NCBI RefSeq assembly: GCF_910596095.1
Contig: NC_056548.1
Location: forward strand, 14,104,651 to 14,168,650
Direction: 5' to 3'
Source: Thunnus maccoyii
Taxonomy: Eukaryota; Chordata; Actinopteri; Scombriformes; Scombridae
DNA length: 64,000 nt
Of this stretch, positions 11,301 through 22,149 are shown piece by piece. Position 1 is the stretch's first letter, and every line of letters starts with the position of its first letter. The notes below the pieces were generated by a model, which was not told the DNA's origin, did not search any database, and saw only the letters and a list, made by a program, of their open reading frames with translations. The translations under genes were made by a program, and so were the position numbers.

Positions 11301-14018
11301 TAGACGGTTTACACACATCAAATGCCAATAACACTTGCTGTGACTTAGCAGTTAGTCAAAAATAATGAGTTTGTATGATTAGTGACATCCACAGATATCC
11401 AGCAAAATTCTGGAAACTGAAGCCAATTTCCATACAGAGCCTGTGATAATTGATTTCAATGAAATCTGAAAAGTAGTGAGTGCACCTCATTGTTCTGAAC
11501 TTCAATGTAAACTGATAAAAGTTAACCTGGAGCAATATTACTAACTTGTTTGGTGGTGGACAACAATATAAAGAAGCTTAAGTTACATCTTTTACAACCT
11601 GTTAAAAGGCATTGTGTATATTTTTGAAGATGTGTGTAGAAATTGTTTAGAAATTTAAAAAAAAAAACAACACATTTATAACAGTAAACATGATATGATT
11701 TTAATGGTTTGACAAATATCTTAATTATAGAGTAATGTGAGGACTCACCCCTCTTGCTCAATTATCTGACTGTTGTACCCTTAAGTTATCTGGATTCAAA
11801 TTCAGGCTGCCAACAGAGTGGTGTGACGCACAACATTTTTACAGCAAAGTCCTGAATCGTGTCATTGCCTAACATGAGTAAATAGTGGGGAGAAAGGAAG
11901 AAGACACCCACCTTCACGGTATCAAACGGATGTCCAACCAAAACACCAGCAGCACCTGAAAGATAGGAAGCAGGATTTCAAATTATTTTTCATTATCTCA
12001 TCATTATCCTCTAGACCTGATAAAAGTGATATAGCAACACACTCCTAAACCTATGGTGTACAATTTGGTATCAGGGGAGAAAAAGGTATATGATCAAATG
12101 GCTCATCTCGCAACAGCAAACAGCCCACCCATCACGAGACTGCACTGCACCCAATGACGAAAGCCTAACAGTGGCCTGCCCTTGACTTATGCCAATAATC
12201 TGAAAAAAACATTATACAAACAGTAACATCTGACCATGTAATATTAGGACCTATTAGCCAAGAGGCATTCAATCATGAGGCGGTAATTCATATGAAAATG
12301 TTGCACATTTACACATTTATATAGTTTGTTTATGGGAAACTTTTAAACTTGCATTTAATTTCAGTGTTTCTGGAAATTTGAGAGGCACTCAGATAACTGC
12401 TGATTTTCACCGATTTTGTGCTTGTTTGTATGTGTGTTAAGTGAGATGTGTCTGTTTGTTTTCAACTGATTTACTGAGGTGAATATGCTTGAGATGCTTT
12501 TGCCTTAAAACTGCAGTTTTTTTAATATAGTCAATGATTTTTGTACTAATTTTCTGGTATTTTTTTAAATTTTAGGCCAGTGTCTCCATGTGTCCTATTT
12601 ATTGCGTTTTTTCTTATTGTGATGTCATTGTTGCAACAATTCCCTTTATCAGAGACAAATTACTTCTGTGGGAGTCAATAAAAGTGACCTTGAAATTTCA
12701 GTACGGAGTACTTGCAGGTTTTTGATTTATACTACAACTCGTGCATTTGCACTGATGATACTAACAGGTAGCACTTTGGATAAAAGCATCCATTAAACGC
12801 CATGTAATGATTAACCTGACACCTCGTTTGTGTGTCATTACTGATATGAAAATGTTGAATGCAAACAGTAAAAATACAAAAAGCCATTTAAATTATTCAG
12901 AGGGTGGTGAAGCGCTATTGGATAGATGTTCATAGAAGGGAATATGATTTATAACCAGACTTTTTTTAAATACCTCTCTTGTTTTCGCTGATTTGTAACT
13001 ATGGAAAAAGCTTTGGCATGCAGGAATCAGTGAATGAATAACAGTCTATAACCATGCCTATAGTGACACAAACCAGGCTCCATTCCTGATAGCGTAGCTG
13101 ATATAGTAACAAACTGCTGTAATATCATTATCCTAAACCACTAACACCCATCCCACTTGAATGCAGCTGAATTACAATTAATATTCAACCTAATAAGTTA
13201 AAGTGTAGGATGTCTCAGTCTCTCAATAGTCAGAAAAGACAACACAACTCTTACTACGGCTCTCTGGTGCACGACTTTGTCATCACATCAGGGCCTTTGC
13301 TCTGTGGTGAGTCGAGCTGGGCTCCTTGATTGTGCTAAACTTTGGGAAGACCTTGGCCTTGAGTAAAGACAAAACAGCTGACAAGATTCCCAAAGGATTT
13401 AAAAAAAAACTGACTTTGAGCTGACATTATGTAAACAGGAAGGCAACTTCCTGGTAGCCCTTTTTTTCTCCAGAGACTGAGGCTACTCCCTAAAGTGGAA
13501 TGAAGATTATTTCACAATGTAGGAATGAGGGAGATTGTCAGATAATAAAAAAAGAGGAGAAAGATGATAGTGTATCCTGATTTGACAATGTAACAAAACT
13601 TAAAACACTGAAATACAATACCGTCAGGTTTTGTGTGAATGTGTGAGAGTTTTTAAAGAAAACACTTTCATGAGTGACAACATGAAAAAATTAAAATGCC
13701 ACAGGTAAGGAATGTAACGTCACAAACTAACGTTATATCCGGGATTTTCACAAACTTAACGTTTAAAAAACTGCTTAAACCAAGGTTTTTAAAATCAAAT
13801 CTTTCCCCTTATCGGTTTGTAATGATTCTCAGAAGTGACAGATGAAAACACAAATCACTAACTTTGCTGCTTGGTGCTGTCCACGCGTTGGAAAGCCGGC
13901 TAAAGCTAATGCTAGTCGCTAGCTGAAACTTGTTAACCTGGCTAACGTGGCTAAGCTAACATCAAACTGGCTATAACTACTTACCTCCTACGCATCCTGC
14001 AGCGAAATCCAATGCCAT
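8350..14018 (-). CDS. slc25a29: SLC25A29, mitochondrial basic amino acid carrier (4 coding exons)
   Basis: This is an inner mitochondrial membrane carrier. In mammals SLC25A29 carries arginine, lysine and related basic amino acids; it was first named carnitine/acylcarnitine carrier-like. Exons on the minus strand: 13985-14018 (start MALDFAAGCVGG), 11912-11955, 10457-10540, 8350-9120 (stop TAA at 8350-8352). Phases join cleanly and give 310 residues (human 303). All three carrier signatures are intact: HPFDTVKVR across exons 2-3, CPMELAKTR and YPVDVIKSR in exon 4, consistent with three repeats of two membrane helices. The segment MMGLTFINAIVFGVQGNAMR is characteristic of SLC25A29. The protein ends in a Q/P-rich tail that is probably cytosolic-side and variable. 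The order relative to SLC25A47 and WARS1 supports orthology. Substrate is assigned from the family, not from this sequence. Confidence 0.95.
9121..10456 (-). other. SLC25A29 intron 3
   Basis: Intron with GT/AG borders on the minus strand. It contains the second copy of the 190-bp direct repeat (9202-9390). No other gene-like signal was seen. Confidence 0.8.
9202..9390 (+). repeat. Copy 2 of a ~190-bp dispersed direct repeat
   Basis: Same-orientation partner of 7338-7525. This copy sits inside SLC25A29 intron 3, whereas the other lies in the probable 3'UTR. It is either a local duplication or two insertions of one unclassified element. Confidence 0.8.
10541..11911 (-). other. SLC25A29 intron 2
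   Basis: AT-rich intron without coding signal. It includes a GC-rich perfect inverted repeat (CTCCCCGAGC at 10923-10932 and GCTCGGGGAG at 10949-10958) that stands out from the surrounding AT-rich sequence. Confidence 0.8.
11956..13984 (-). other. SLC25A29 intron 1
   Basis: About 2 kb between the short first coding exon and exon 2. It holds a probable retroelement tail near 12700-12816 and, close to exon 1, several copies of AACGTTA/TAACG and GCTAA-rich sequence (13725-13975). No other coding signal. Confidence 0.75.
12700..12816 (+). mobile_element. Teleost SINE/LINE tail-like fragment
   Basis: The stretch CACTTTGGATAAAAGCATCC followed by ATTAAACGCCATGTAATG resembles the GCTTTGGATAAAAGCGTCTGCTAAATG tail block found on many fish retroelement copies. 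Only the tail is recognisable; the upstream limit is a guess. Confidence 0.5.
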
Positions 14019-14560
14019 TCCCTCACAAAGCTAACTCTTGAAATGTGTGGCCGACAAAAAACCGTAATTCTCAAGCCCTTTCTGGGTACTTTATTATAAA
14101 TGGTGTCTGTCTCAACTTCGTTATTTTTTAAAAAAAACCCGACTTGGTGTTGAGCCAAGCTGGTTAGCACTTTCTGCAATATCCTCCTTTTAGGTTTCAG
14201 TCGTTGCTGATGCTGAGGTAAAACGGAAGATAATCAGGTTACTGAGATCCCGCTGAAGCTGTGACTGGTTTATTTTCTGCTGATGTGTCCTCACTCCTAC
14301 TACTGGATGAGCGCTTTCTGCCAAACCTTTCTATTTCTGTGCCACAGCAGCAGGCGGAGGAGGAGGCGGGGGTTCAAAGTAGAAAAGAAAGGAGCGTGTT
14401 CGGACTTTTTTTAAGGGGGGGGCCCAATCAGATTACTTGGAGGTAGACAACTCCCCTAGCGGCTCCTTTCCGCCCCTCGTACCCATTGGCTGCAGCCGCA
14501 GAGAGGAGTTTGAAATTGTGGCTGCTGCTCTTACCCACCGTCAAAATCAACAGTGTTATC
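14019..14560 (-). promoter_or_regulatory. SLC25A29 5' flank / promoter region
   Basis: A GC-rich stretch directly upstream of the first coding exon. It has CCAAT boxes in both orientations (CCAAT at 14424-14428, ATTGG at 14485-14489), GC-box-like CCGCCCC near 14470 and GGAGGCGGGGG near 14360, typical of a TATA-less housekeeping promoter. The transcription start is not determined. Confidence 0.5.
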
Positions 14561-14610
14561 ATGGGGTCGCGTCTAGATGGCGACCCCTACATTCTAGGGT
14601 TACCATAGAC

Positions 14611-14760
14611 GTGTGACTGGTTGGCTTGCCTCTGCTTGTGGTGACTGGTGTGATTTCTGCCTCATTTTTCTATTTTGTCATTAAGCATTTTAACCTTTCA
14701 GAAGTTCACACAAGCATTTTTTTTTTCATATACAATAATTTCCCCTCACACTTTTCAGAT
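14611..14760. repeat. 150-bp direct repeat, left copy (possible LTR fragment)
   Basis: Near-identical to 16064-16213, sharing GGTTGGCTTGCCTCTG and AAGCATTTTAACCTTTCAG, and flanking the retroviral pieces. Similarity stops abruptly on both sides. Confidence 0.85.
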
Positions 14761-15437
14761 TATAAGCAAGTTATGTATAAATGGTCCATGTGCCATGCCT
14801 GCTGCTATCTGTACACACTGTTAATGTTTTGTCTTCTGCTAGTAGGCAGGCTCCTGTGAGTGCAAACAGTTCTATAGCGTGAGCTGACAGATGGTTTTAG
14901 TAAACATGCAGCTTCAGTTATGTCATGGTCACTCACGACTGCATAACCAACTTCATGAGCGTTTGTTATTTTTAAGTTAAATATGCATTGACCGTTTATT
15001 CATGTCATATAGTTCCCTTTCTGGTCAATGGTCTGAGTAGAAGGTTTGTTTGGGTCTGGCAATCCTAAAGTAGGTGTGAATGTGAGGGCCTGCTTCGGTC
15101 GAATGAATGCTGTCTTGAGTCTGGGGTCCAAGTCACTTGGTCAGTCGGTTTGAGGCCATGGTCATGTATTATGGCTACCTTCCAGTCAGGCATTACAGAG
15201 TTAAGAATTAATTAAAGAGTAACAGATCCACTGTCTGCAGAAGCCTGTGATGCCTAAAAAGGACATCAATTGACTAATTGAAATTATTTTTTGGTTATGG
15301 AATTTTTAGGATAGCCTCCACTCTTTTAGGATTTGATCTCATGCCCAAGAACTGTCACTGTTGGTGATACAAACTGCAATTTAGATAGGCTAGCCTTGTG
15401 ACCTTGTTCTGCTAAATATTTCAGCAGTGCCACAGTG

Positions 15438-15695
15438 TCACTTGTTTGCTTCCTGGGTAGGTGAACAGATTACTAGGTCATCTACATACTGTGTCAAAAC
15501 ACTACCTGCAGGTAAACTCAGACCCTCCAGTTGTACTTTTTTGGGTGGAAAAAATAGGGTTTCTGACAGGTGAGTCAGAAGATGGCACAAACTATTGAAC
15601 ACTGGTGTGGTTCCCTCAACGGCTTCTGGTTTCAGTGGGTATTTTTGTTGACATAGTCGGTAGGTGCTTTCAGGTGTCACTAGGAGGGGTGCCAA
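15438..15695 (-). pseudogene. Retroviral pol (reverse transcriptase) fragment
   Basis: An 85-codon open frame with the RT entry segment (around QKYPLKPEAVEG) joined after a deletion to the segment ending TQYVDDL. The aspartate pair is present, but the palm and fingers between the two segments are missing. The frame then ends in a stop, with RT-like sequence continuing in a different frame. It cannot make a working enzyme. Confidence 0.75.
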
Positions 15696-16051
15696 TGATG
15701 CTGGGGGTGCTGCTGATAATAGTTCTGAAGCAATTTTGAAATGTTTGTCATTTGAATGTGTTTGTTAGTTTCCTCATTGTGTGAATGTTTGGTGTTGGGG
15801 GTGCATTCACCAGAAATGTTGGCCTCCTCTACCTCATCATAGTACTGGTCCCCCTGCAGATGGGTCACAGTCACCTGCCTGGGAGGTTGTCTGCTCCTGC
15901 CTCTGTAGATTGTGTCCGCTTTTGTTTGTTTTGACAGAGTTTCTTTGGCTGAATCTGTAGGATATGAAGGAGGTGGTGATGAGGATGAACTGGCTGAAGA
16001 CTCTCCAATCGCTATCAGGTCTAGGTCCACAACTGATCTCGAACCCATCAC
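15680..16051 (-). pseudogene. Retroviral gag-like fragment
   Basis: A 123-codon open frame, serine/proline-rich at the start with PPPSYP (a PPxY-type late-domain motif), then a charged linker-like region. It lies immediately 5' of the RT piece on the same strand. Assignment to gag rests on the late-domain motif and its position; no capsid homology region or zinc knuckle was seen. Confidence 0.5.
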
Positions 16052-16063
16052 ACAGGCGTGGAT

Positions 16064-16213
16064 GTGTGTCTGGTTGGCTTGCCTCTGGTTGTGGTAACTG
16101 GTCTGATTTGTGCCTCGTTTTTCTATTTTCTGTCACTAAGCATTTTAACCTTTCAGAAGTTCACACAAGCATTTTTCATATTATATAATAATTTCCCTCA
16201 CACTTTTTAGATG
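16064..16213. repeat. 150-bp direct repeat, right copy (possible LTR fragment)
   Basis: Partner of 14611-14760 in the same orientation. It lies 5' of the gag-like piece when read on the minus strand, which fits a 5' LTR or leader fragment, though alternative duplication is possible. Confidence 0.85.
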
Positions 16214-16384
16214 AAGATTTGACACAATGGATAATATAACAAGATTTTAAAATACAACACACTGTTAAAGATTATAGTTTCCAACTTGTTTGGCTTTTGA
16301 CATCTTACAAAAAGCAATGTGTAGTCAGGGTCACAGTTCAGATGTCTATGAGTTGTTAACAGCTCCACCAAATAGTGATTTCTC

Positions 16385-16530
16385 TTGCTGCTAGTACTTA
16401 TGTACTTTTATTTAAGTAAGATTTTTTATGCAGGACTTTTACTTGTAATGGAGTATTTTTACATTGCTGTATTGGTACTTTTACTTTAGTAAATGATCTG
16501 AGTACTTCTTAAACCACTGCCAACTGGCAT
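16385..16530. mobile_element. Teleost MITE-like repeat (TACTTTTACTT type)
   Basis: The inverted-repeat-rich string with GTACTTTTATTTAAGTAAG, GTACTTTTACTTTAGTAAAT, GATCTGAGTACTTCTT and ACCACTGCC matches my memory of a very abundant fish repeat family. Here it is truncated. Confidence 0.65.
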
Positions 16531-17980
16531 ACTTAAAAAGGGCCAAAGGGAATCCACGTGCAGTATATTGTACCAGGACATGGCATCATGAGCGCCTGTG
16601 CAAACAGCCCTTCAGCAAATATCTGGGAGTTATAATAATCAATTTTGTGTGAGAAGAGCCGAAGTAACTGTGGTAATTTTTGAGTGCAAATTTTGCCGTA
16701 GCCTTGGTTTTAAAGCATACCTATGTGTATACTTTATGAGGAAACAAAATATTAAAGTCCCCCTACACTCAAAAATGTGTTTTTCTGATTGTCACCTGAC
16801 TGTGATGTTTGAGCTTCACTATACAGAATGATGTAGACTATGTGCAGAGTTCAACACTAGAAAGCTGATTTCACATTTATCTGCTGGAAAGTTTTTCTGT
16901 GTCACCAAAAATCTAAGTGTAATGCATGTACTTACAAGCAGGATTTGTGATATCACAACTAGTTTGGAGGCCAATCCTGGTCCTCAATGCAACTTACACA
17001 AGTGTGATGTGAAAACTTGAATATGCTGACAATAGACTTTTCAGTGAAGTATAGGAGACATCTTGTGTCCAACTTTTAATTAACAATACTAGTGCAGTGC
17101 CTGTTCAAAACATGCCTGTTCAGAACAGGCCAGTTGCTTATTATTTCTTGAGAACCACATATATATGTATCAACCGACACATGTATCAATTAAAACAATA
17201 AGGATTTAATAGATTAAATGGTTTTAATGCAGAGACTTCAGCAGTGAGACTAAACTGAGGTTGAATCATAGAAGCAATTTACGGCCTTCCATTGGTTGAT
17301 TCTGCTGCCAATCAAACGTGTCTCTGCTCCTATTGGCTAGTTTTATTACTCCTGTGTATGCTCATTCTTCTCTCTCGGGCAGTTTAACTGAGCGGGGCAC
17401 GTGCCTTTGTCCTGCTCAGCGAGTCAGAGCCTAGAAGCCCCACTATGATGTGACAGTGTTTATATCAAACAGCACCTGCTGCACTCAGACACAGAGCTGA
17501 GCAGCTCCCTGTTCGCTTGTTTATTAAAAGGTTATTAAACGTTACACATGTCCAAATTGCGCAAAAAGAGTGGCTGTCTCAGTAAATCACCTGTTGAGTA
17601 TTTGATGGTTGTTTATTTCTGCTTTAGAACATAACCACCGTGAAACAATCAGAAAACAACATTGTATTTCTGTTGTTCAAGGGCTTTCTCTCTCTCAGAG
17701 AAAGCTTTCCAGCCTGTGTCTCTGTCACTCGCCCTCTCTCTTTTCTTGTCTTTTTTTAAAATGAGTTGGGAAACCAACAACAAAGCCTAACTTTTAACAT
17801 TATTAAACGGAGAGAGATGTCGTCCCCTTGACACTCTCATGACATACCGACACACAGACACACAGACATACAGACAGAGATTCCTTCCTTTTAGTAAATA
17901 GACAAGAATGGATCAAGCAGCAGCTTCTTCACATTAAAAGGGGTGTAGGTGTAAGGAATGTGTATGGAACTGTATCTGGA
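16531..17980. other. Intergenic, no gene recognised
   Basis: Non-coding. A GC-richer patch (17290-17520) with CCAAT-type sites (CCATTGGTTG, CCTATTGGCTAG) could be an old promoter or part of a transposon. A 45-bp CAGACACACAGACATACAG segment ending in TTCCTTCC (about 17853-17905) recurs near 24700-24750. Confidence 0.5.
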
Positions 17981-17981
17981 C

Positions 17982-18080
17982 CAGTGGTTCTCAAACTGTG
18001 AGACGGGCTCCCCCTGTGGGTGCTAGAGGTATTGCAGGGGGAGCAGGCATGAAAATAAAAGATGTAGAGTGGAAGTAAAG
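17982..18080 (+). mobile_element. hAT-Charlie-type terminal fragment
   Basis: It begins with CAGTGGTTCTCAAACTG, the well-known terminal inverted repeat style of hAT-Charlie elements. No matching right terminus was found nearby, so this is a one-ended fragment or very diverged copy. Confidence 0.55.
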
Positions 18081-18759
18081 TTTAAAGCTGCACTAATCAC
18101 TATTTTTATATAAACAATAGCTAAATGACAGCGTAATGTTGGCTCAGAGTTACAGACTCACCGAGAGTTATTACCTAACTCTGCAGTTCTGCATTAGCTC
18201 TACAGGGATTTAACATTTTTAGCTCATTGTTTTGGTTTTTGAGCATGGAACTCTGCTCTCATCAACCCCTTTACCAGCAGCAGGAAGCTGGTTTTAGTGG
18301 AAAAACTTCACTTTACTTCGCTCTTGGAAGCTGCTCCTTAGGAGATTTCCGCTGGCTCTGGTGACAAGCCATGAAACATGTAATTACTAATAACCAGTGC
18401 TTATGACTGTGAGAAGTTTGCACGTGTTGTTATTTCTTCATATGTTAACCATCCATGTTTAACTCAGATACCTCATATCATGACAATATAAAAATAACAG
18501 AAAATCACAAAAATGAATGCTGATACTGCTCAGTGTTTGATTGTATTTATTTATTGGGACATTGTACAGTTTTTAACATAAAAGATGCACTGCACTGGAG
18601 TTAGCTCAAAGCTAATTTACATCCGCAGTCCCCCACAATCAAAACTTACAACAGCACAACAACAAACAGTATGAAGCAAAAAACAAACAGAACACACCAT
18701 ACAAAATACAAAGCTACACACAACAGCACATCACATACACCCACAATGTCAATAAGAAA
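18081..18759. repeat. Teleost dispersed repeats, unclassified
   Basis: Two stretches look like known fish interspersed repeats. One begins GCTGCACTAATCACTATTTT at 18087. The other spans about 18540-18660 (TTTATTTATTGGGACATTGT and later GAGTTAGCTCAAAGCTAATT). I cannot name the families. No coding signal. Confidence 0.45.
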
Positions 18760-20169
18760 TTAAACCTGCAAGCAGCGATAAATGGGCCCTCGTGCCTCCA
18801 CGCACATCGGGCCACGGAGCAATCGAAGGGCTTCTGTCACGGGCATGTAGATGTTGTCAGACCCGGGCTGTTTTCAGACAGTGCAAGAAGGAGATAAACA
18901 TCACTTCCTTTGTTCACTATTTTGCCTGCTGCTGAGGCTGCTTCGCTGAAATTTCGTAGGGGGCGCTATTCAGCCATCACTGATGGAATATTGTCATGTA
19001 GACGTGTTCAGGCCGGGAGGAGTTTGGTGCAGAGTGGAGCATTTACGATAAAGTTATAGCAAAAAACCAAACAGAGTGGTACCGCCTGTCAGCCAAGGGA
19101 TTTCCTATTTGTGTAGCTGAACACAGCAGCTCCTCGACGGACTGTTTCACCCTGATGGTACCGGTGTTTCTTCCACAGGTTTCACTTCACTCAGCTGGCC
19201 GACAGACCTGCTGCATCTTCCCACTTTAACCTGAATAACAAACTGGGGCTCGGTGGTCCGGCTGGATCCAAACAGAGAGCCGGGGCTAGCTGAGAGGCTA
19301 GCGGAGGCTAACTGGTTGTGCTTCTTTTCGGTCATGCTGCAGCTAACGCTCTGCTAGCCTTACAAGCGTCGCCACTTCCTGTATCCGTTGTTTCAACTTT
19401 AAATCCCTCTAGTGATTCATATAGTCTTATGGTTGTAATTTGTAGTTGCACAGTGTGCAAATAAATTATTTCTCCACACATATCTATTTTTAGGGGCAAA
19501 TGCAGGTGAAATACTCGCACTGTAGAGCCCAGTTCAATAAAACTTTGACCAGATCATGTGGGTTAAAAGTGTTTACTTTTCTAAAAATAGACGATGAAAA
19601 ATAGGAAATTAATTTGTTTTACACATAAACTCATCAAGACTTTTCAATGTACTAATTGAAATTCAAGTGACCGTGCTCAAAACTTGCACAATTTTGATGA
19701 CACAGGCGTCAGCCTTATATGACAAACATCATCTGATTCACATTAAATTTTCGAGTTGTGCTCTACAGTTGATAAACAGCGAGATGATGTTGACTTAATG
19801 GGTGTTTTGTGTGCTCTACAGTTGATATACAGCGACATGATGTTGACTTAATGGGTGTTTTGTGTGCTCTACAGTTGATATACAGCGACATGATGTTGAC
19901 TTAATGGGTATTTTCTAGAATTATACAGTGGACTCTGGAAATGATATCTAACTAGAACTAGAACTCCCAGAACCATGGAGACAAGCTTTGTGATTCATCA
20001 GCTTCCAGAAAGTCCCAGAGAACGCCATTTTATTGACGTGATTGGTGCTACTGGTGGCTCGTTTACTGTGATTGGGCGTCGTAATGGCCTGATGACGTGT
20101 CATCATGCACGCCGCGGCCCGACGTATGCGGAGGCGCGAGGGCCCGTTCAACGCTGCTTGCAGCTTTAA
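18760..20169. mobile_element. 1.4-kb non-autonomous DNA transposon with TTAA target duplication
   Basis: The ends are inverted repeats: left ACCTGCAAGCAGCGATAAAT from 18764 and, on the opposite strand, right AGCTGCAAGCAGCGTTGAAC ending at 20165. The similarity continues through GGGCCCTCG, GCCTCC and TCGGGCC for roughly 50 bp. The element is flanked by TTAA at 18760-18763 and 20166-20169. TTAA duplication is the hallmark of piggyBac and Kolobok-type transposons. No transposase frame is visible. Inside are GC-rich ends and three 53-bp tandem copies. Confidence 0.8.
19757..19915 (+). repeat. Tandem repeat, 3 x 53 bp
   Basis: Units start at 19757, 19810 and 19863, each beginning TGTGCTCTACAGTTGATA and ending in GACTTAATGGG plus a T-rich tail. 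Units 2 and 3 are almost identical; unit 1 differs at a few bases. The array lies inside the TTAA-flanked element. Confidence 0.95.
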
Positions 20170-21720
20170 TTTAATTTGGCCTTGAACGTATTAATTGAAC
20201 TGGCTGAATATGCAAATAACCGACTGTCTGCTAACATATTCACCATAACAACTTGATAACAGAGTGATTATATGCTAATATTGTGTTTTTGACTTGGTCC
20301 ATTGTTCACAATTAATGCAGTTTTAATGAATCTGTTTCATGTGGGATAAAACGTCCTGAATTGCTGGATATCCACAGAATTAGAGACAGATATTCCAAAA
20401 CCTACATGAAATGCATAGCTAGATACCACTGGGGATAAGTAGCAACATATGTATTTTGTAATTTGGTTTAATTAACCTTTTAAATTGGTTTACATGGAGA
20501 ATGGGGTTACATGTCTTCTACTTCTAAAGGGGGTATGACAGATCTAAATTTATGTAGGCAATTTTCAGTTGTTTTACCAAGCATAGTAGTTCAACATCCA
20601 CCTACTTCATAAAGTGCATATAGTGAAATTGAACACACATCTAAGAATTTAATTGACTGCTCAACAATTCTAACTTGCCTGCCTCCCCAGGAATTTGTAA
20701 TAACAGATAATTACCTCTTTTCTTCTGTTTTTTAAAAAGGGGCTTCATTTTGGTCTCCATTACAGTGGTTGAGCAGATCACCATTAAGTGAGAGACCTGC
20801 CAGACCTGATTCACTGATGTGTGAAGACTTTCCTCATGAATGTCCCAATATCACCTTTTGAGAAAGTAAAAATATAATATCAAATGTCCCCTCTTTGGTT
20901 CAACTTTCTGCTTCCTGCCATCTCCAACTTCTCACCAGAAATGTTGCATTGGTTTTCTTTTCTGTTCTTCTTTGCTCTCTTTTCTTCCAAACAAAGAATA
21001 GCTGATTGTAGAAGCCTTGACACTGCCATCTACATTCGTCTTTGCAATGTCTGCTTGTCCACAAGATGCGAGACAGCAAGGCTTGACCTCCAATAAATTG
21101 CTACCCTCCTTCCATATCAGATATCTCTAAATACTCTAGCCAAGCAACACTCCTCCTCTGATGGACTCAGGGCTGGGCAGGATCTGCTGATCACCTCTTT
21201 AACCAACAACTGCCTAGTTAATTGAATTTAGCTCCACACATCCATCATTGCAGTGCTGTGGATATTCAGGTGTTGTGGTAGAAAAACAAGCATTCAGAGG
21301 GGGACTCAATAGAGGTGTAAAAACAAGCTGATGGAGCTGGAAGACAGGAGGAATAAGCAAGGTAAAGTGAATGAGATGGATGACCTGAGCTGCAGAAGCC
21401 CCAAGGATGATGCCACGATGTGATTGGTATACATGTTGTGTGACAGCTTTGATCAAGATGCTCTCCGGCTAATCTACTGCCTCTCTGTCTCTCTGTCTCT
21501 CACTTTATGGCTCTGACGATACAAATAAACCAAGTAGATGGAGGGATGGTGGAAAACACAGAGGACAGAGGGAGAGGAAACATTCAACAACAGGATATGA
21601 TGTTTGTTCATAAGCTCACTTATGGGCAGCCACCAGCACAATTCCAGCAGCTCTGCAGCTCACATGCAATACCCATTACATTCTATAGTGCAAAATGTAA
21701 AAAATAATTAAAAAGAAAAA
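20170..21720. other. Intergenic, no gene recognised
   Basis: AT-rich sequence with no splice-linked coding blocks that I recognise. Short open frames (for example 20884-21096) have no family resemblance. Confidence 0.5.
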
Positions 21721-21739
21721 AAAAAGAGTGTAACGTTAC

Positions 21740-21910
21740 AGGCACATTAGCGTAGCCGTGCTTTGTGCTACATGCTAATGTTGGCATGCTATCATGCTCA
21801 CAATGACAACATGAACATGCTGATGTTTAGCAGGTAATGGTTACCATTTTTGCCATGTTAGCTTAATGTGTTAGCATTCTGACATTTGCTGATAAGCACA
21901 GAACACAAAG
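21740..21910. repeat. Teleost dispersed repeat (GCTAATG/GCATGCTA type)
   Basis: CTACATGCTAATGTTGGCAT, then AACATGAACATGCTGATGTT, TAGCAGGTAATGG, and later TGTTAGCATTCTGACATTTG match a common fish interspersed repeat built from GCTAACATGCTAA-like words. Confidence 0.6.
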
Positions 21911-22149
21911 GACAAAAGCTGAAATGTTGAACAAATTGAAATTTGTTGAGATATTCCAATCTAGATCAAAGATTAGACAATAATCAAAAAAACATCTGGT
22001 CAGCGTTAATCTTTGTACTTGTGTGGCAATGCAGTTTTAAAACAGACTGAATCGAAGTCTGCATTGCATTATCTCATAACAATAATGTAGCTTTGACAAA
22101 AAATAATATAATAATAATAATTACACAATAAGCAAGTTTCAAGTTTATT

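Larger units (their letters stand above)
14611..16213 (-). mobile_element. Broken endogenous retrovirus remnant with gag- and pol-like pieces
   Basis: On the minus strand a piece with a PPPSYP late-domain-like motif (within 15680-16051) is followed by a reverse-transcriptase piece (15438-15695) carrying the YVDD catalytic box. The two pieces have no gag end, protease or RT palm start between them, so a large internal deletion is evident. The open frame stops shortly after YVDD, and further RT-like reading continues in another frame to about 15330. Flanking the remnant are two 150-bp direct repeats (14611-14760 and 16064-16213) that could be LTR fragments. No env, primer-binding site or intact LTR TG...CA ends were found. 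The RT style suggests a gamma/epsilon-like fish retrovirus. The copy is clearly dead. Confidence 0.7.

Noticed and set aside
18760-20169. CRISPR array or phage-like structure for the 53-bp repeats
   Set aside because: Only three directly adjacent units without spacers, inside a eukaryotic TTAA-flanked transposon.
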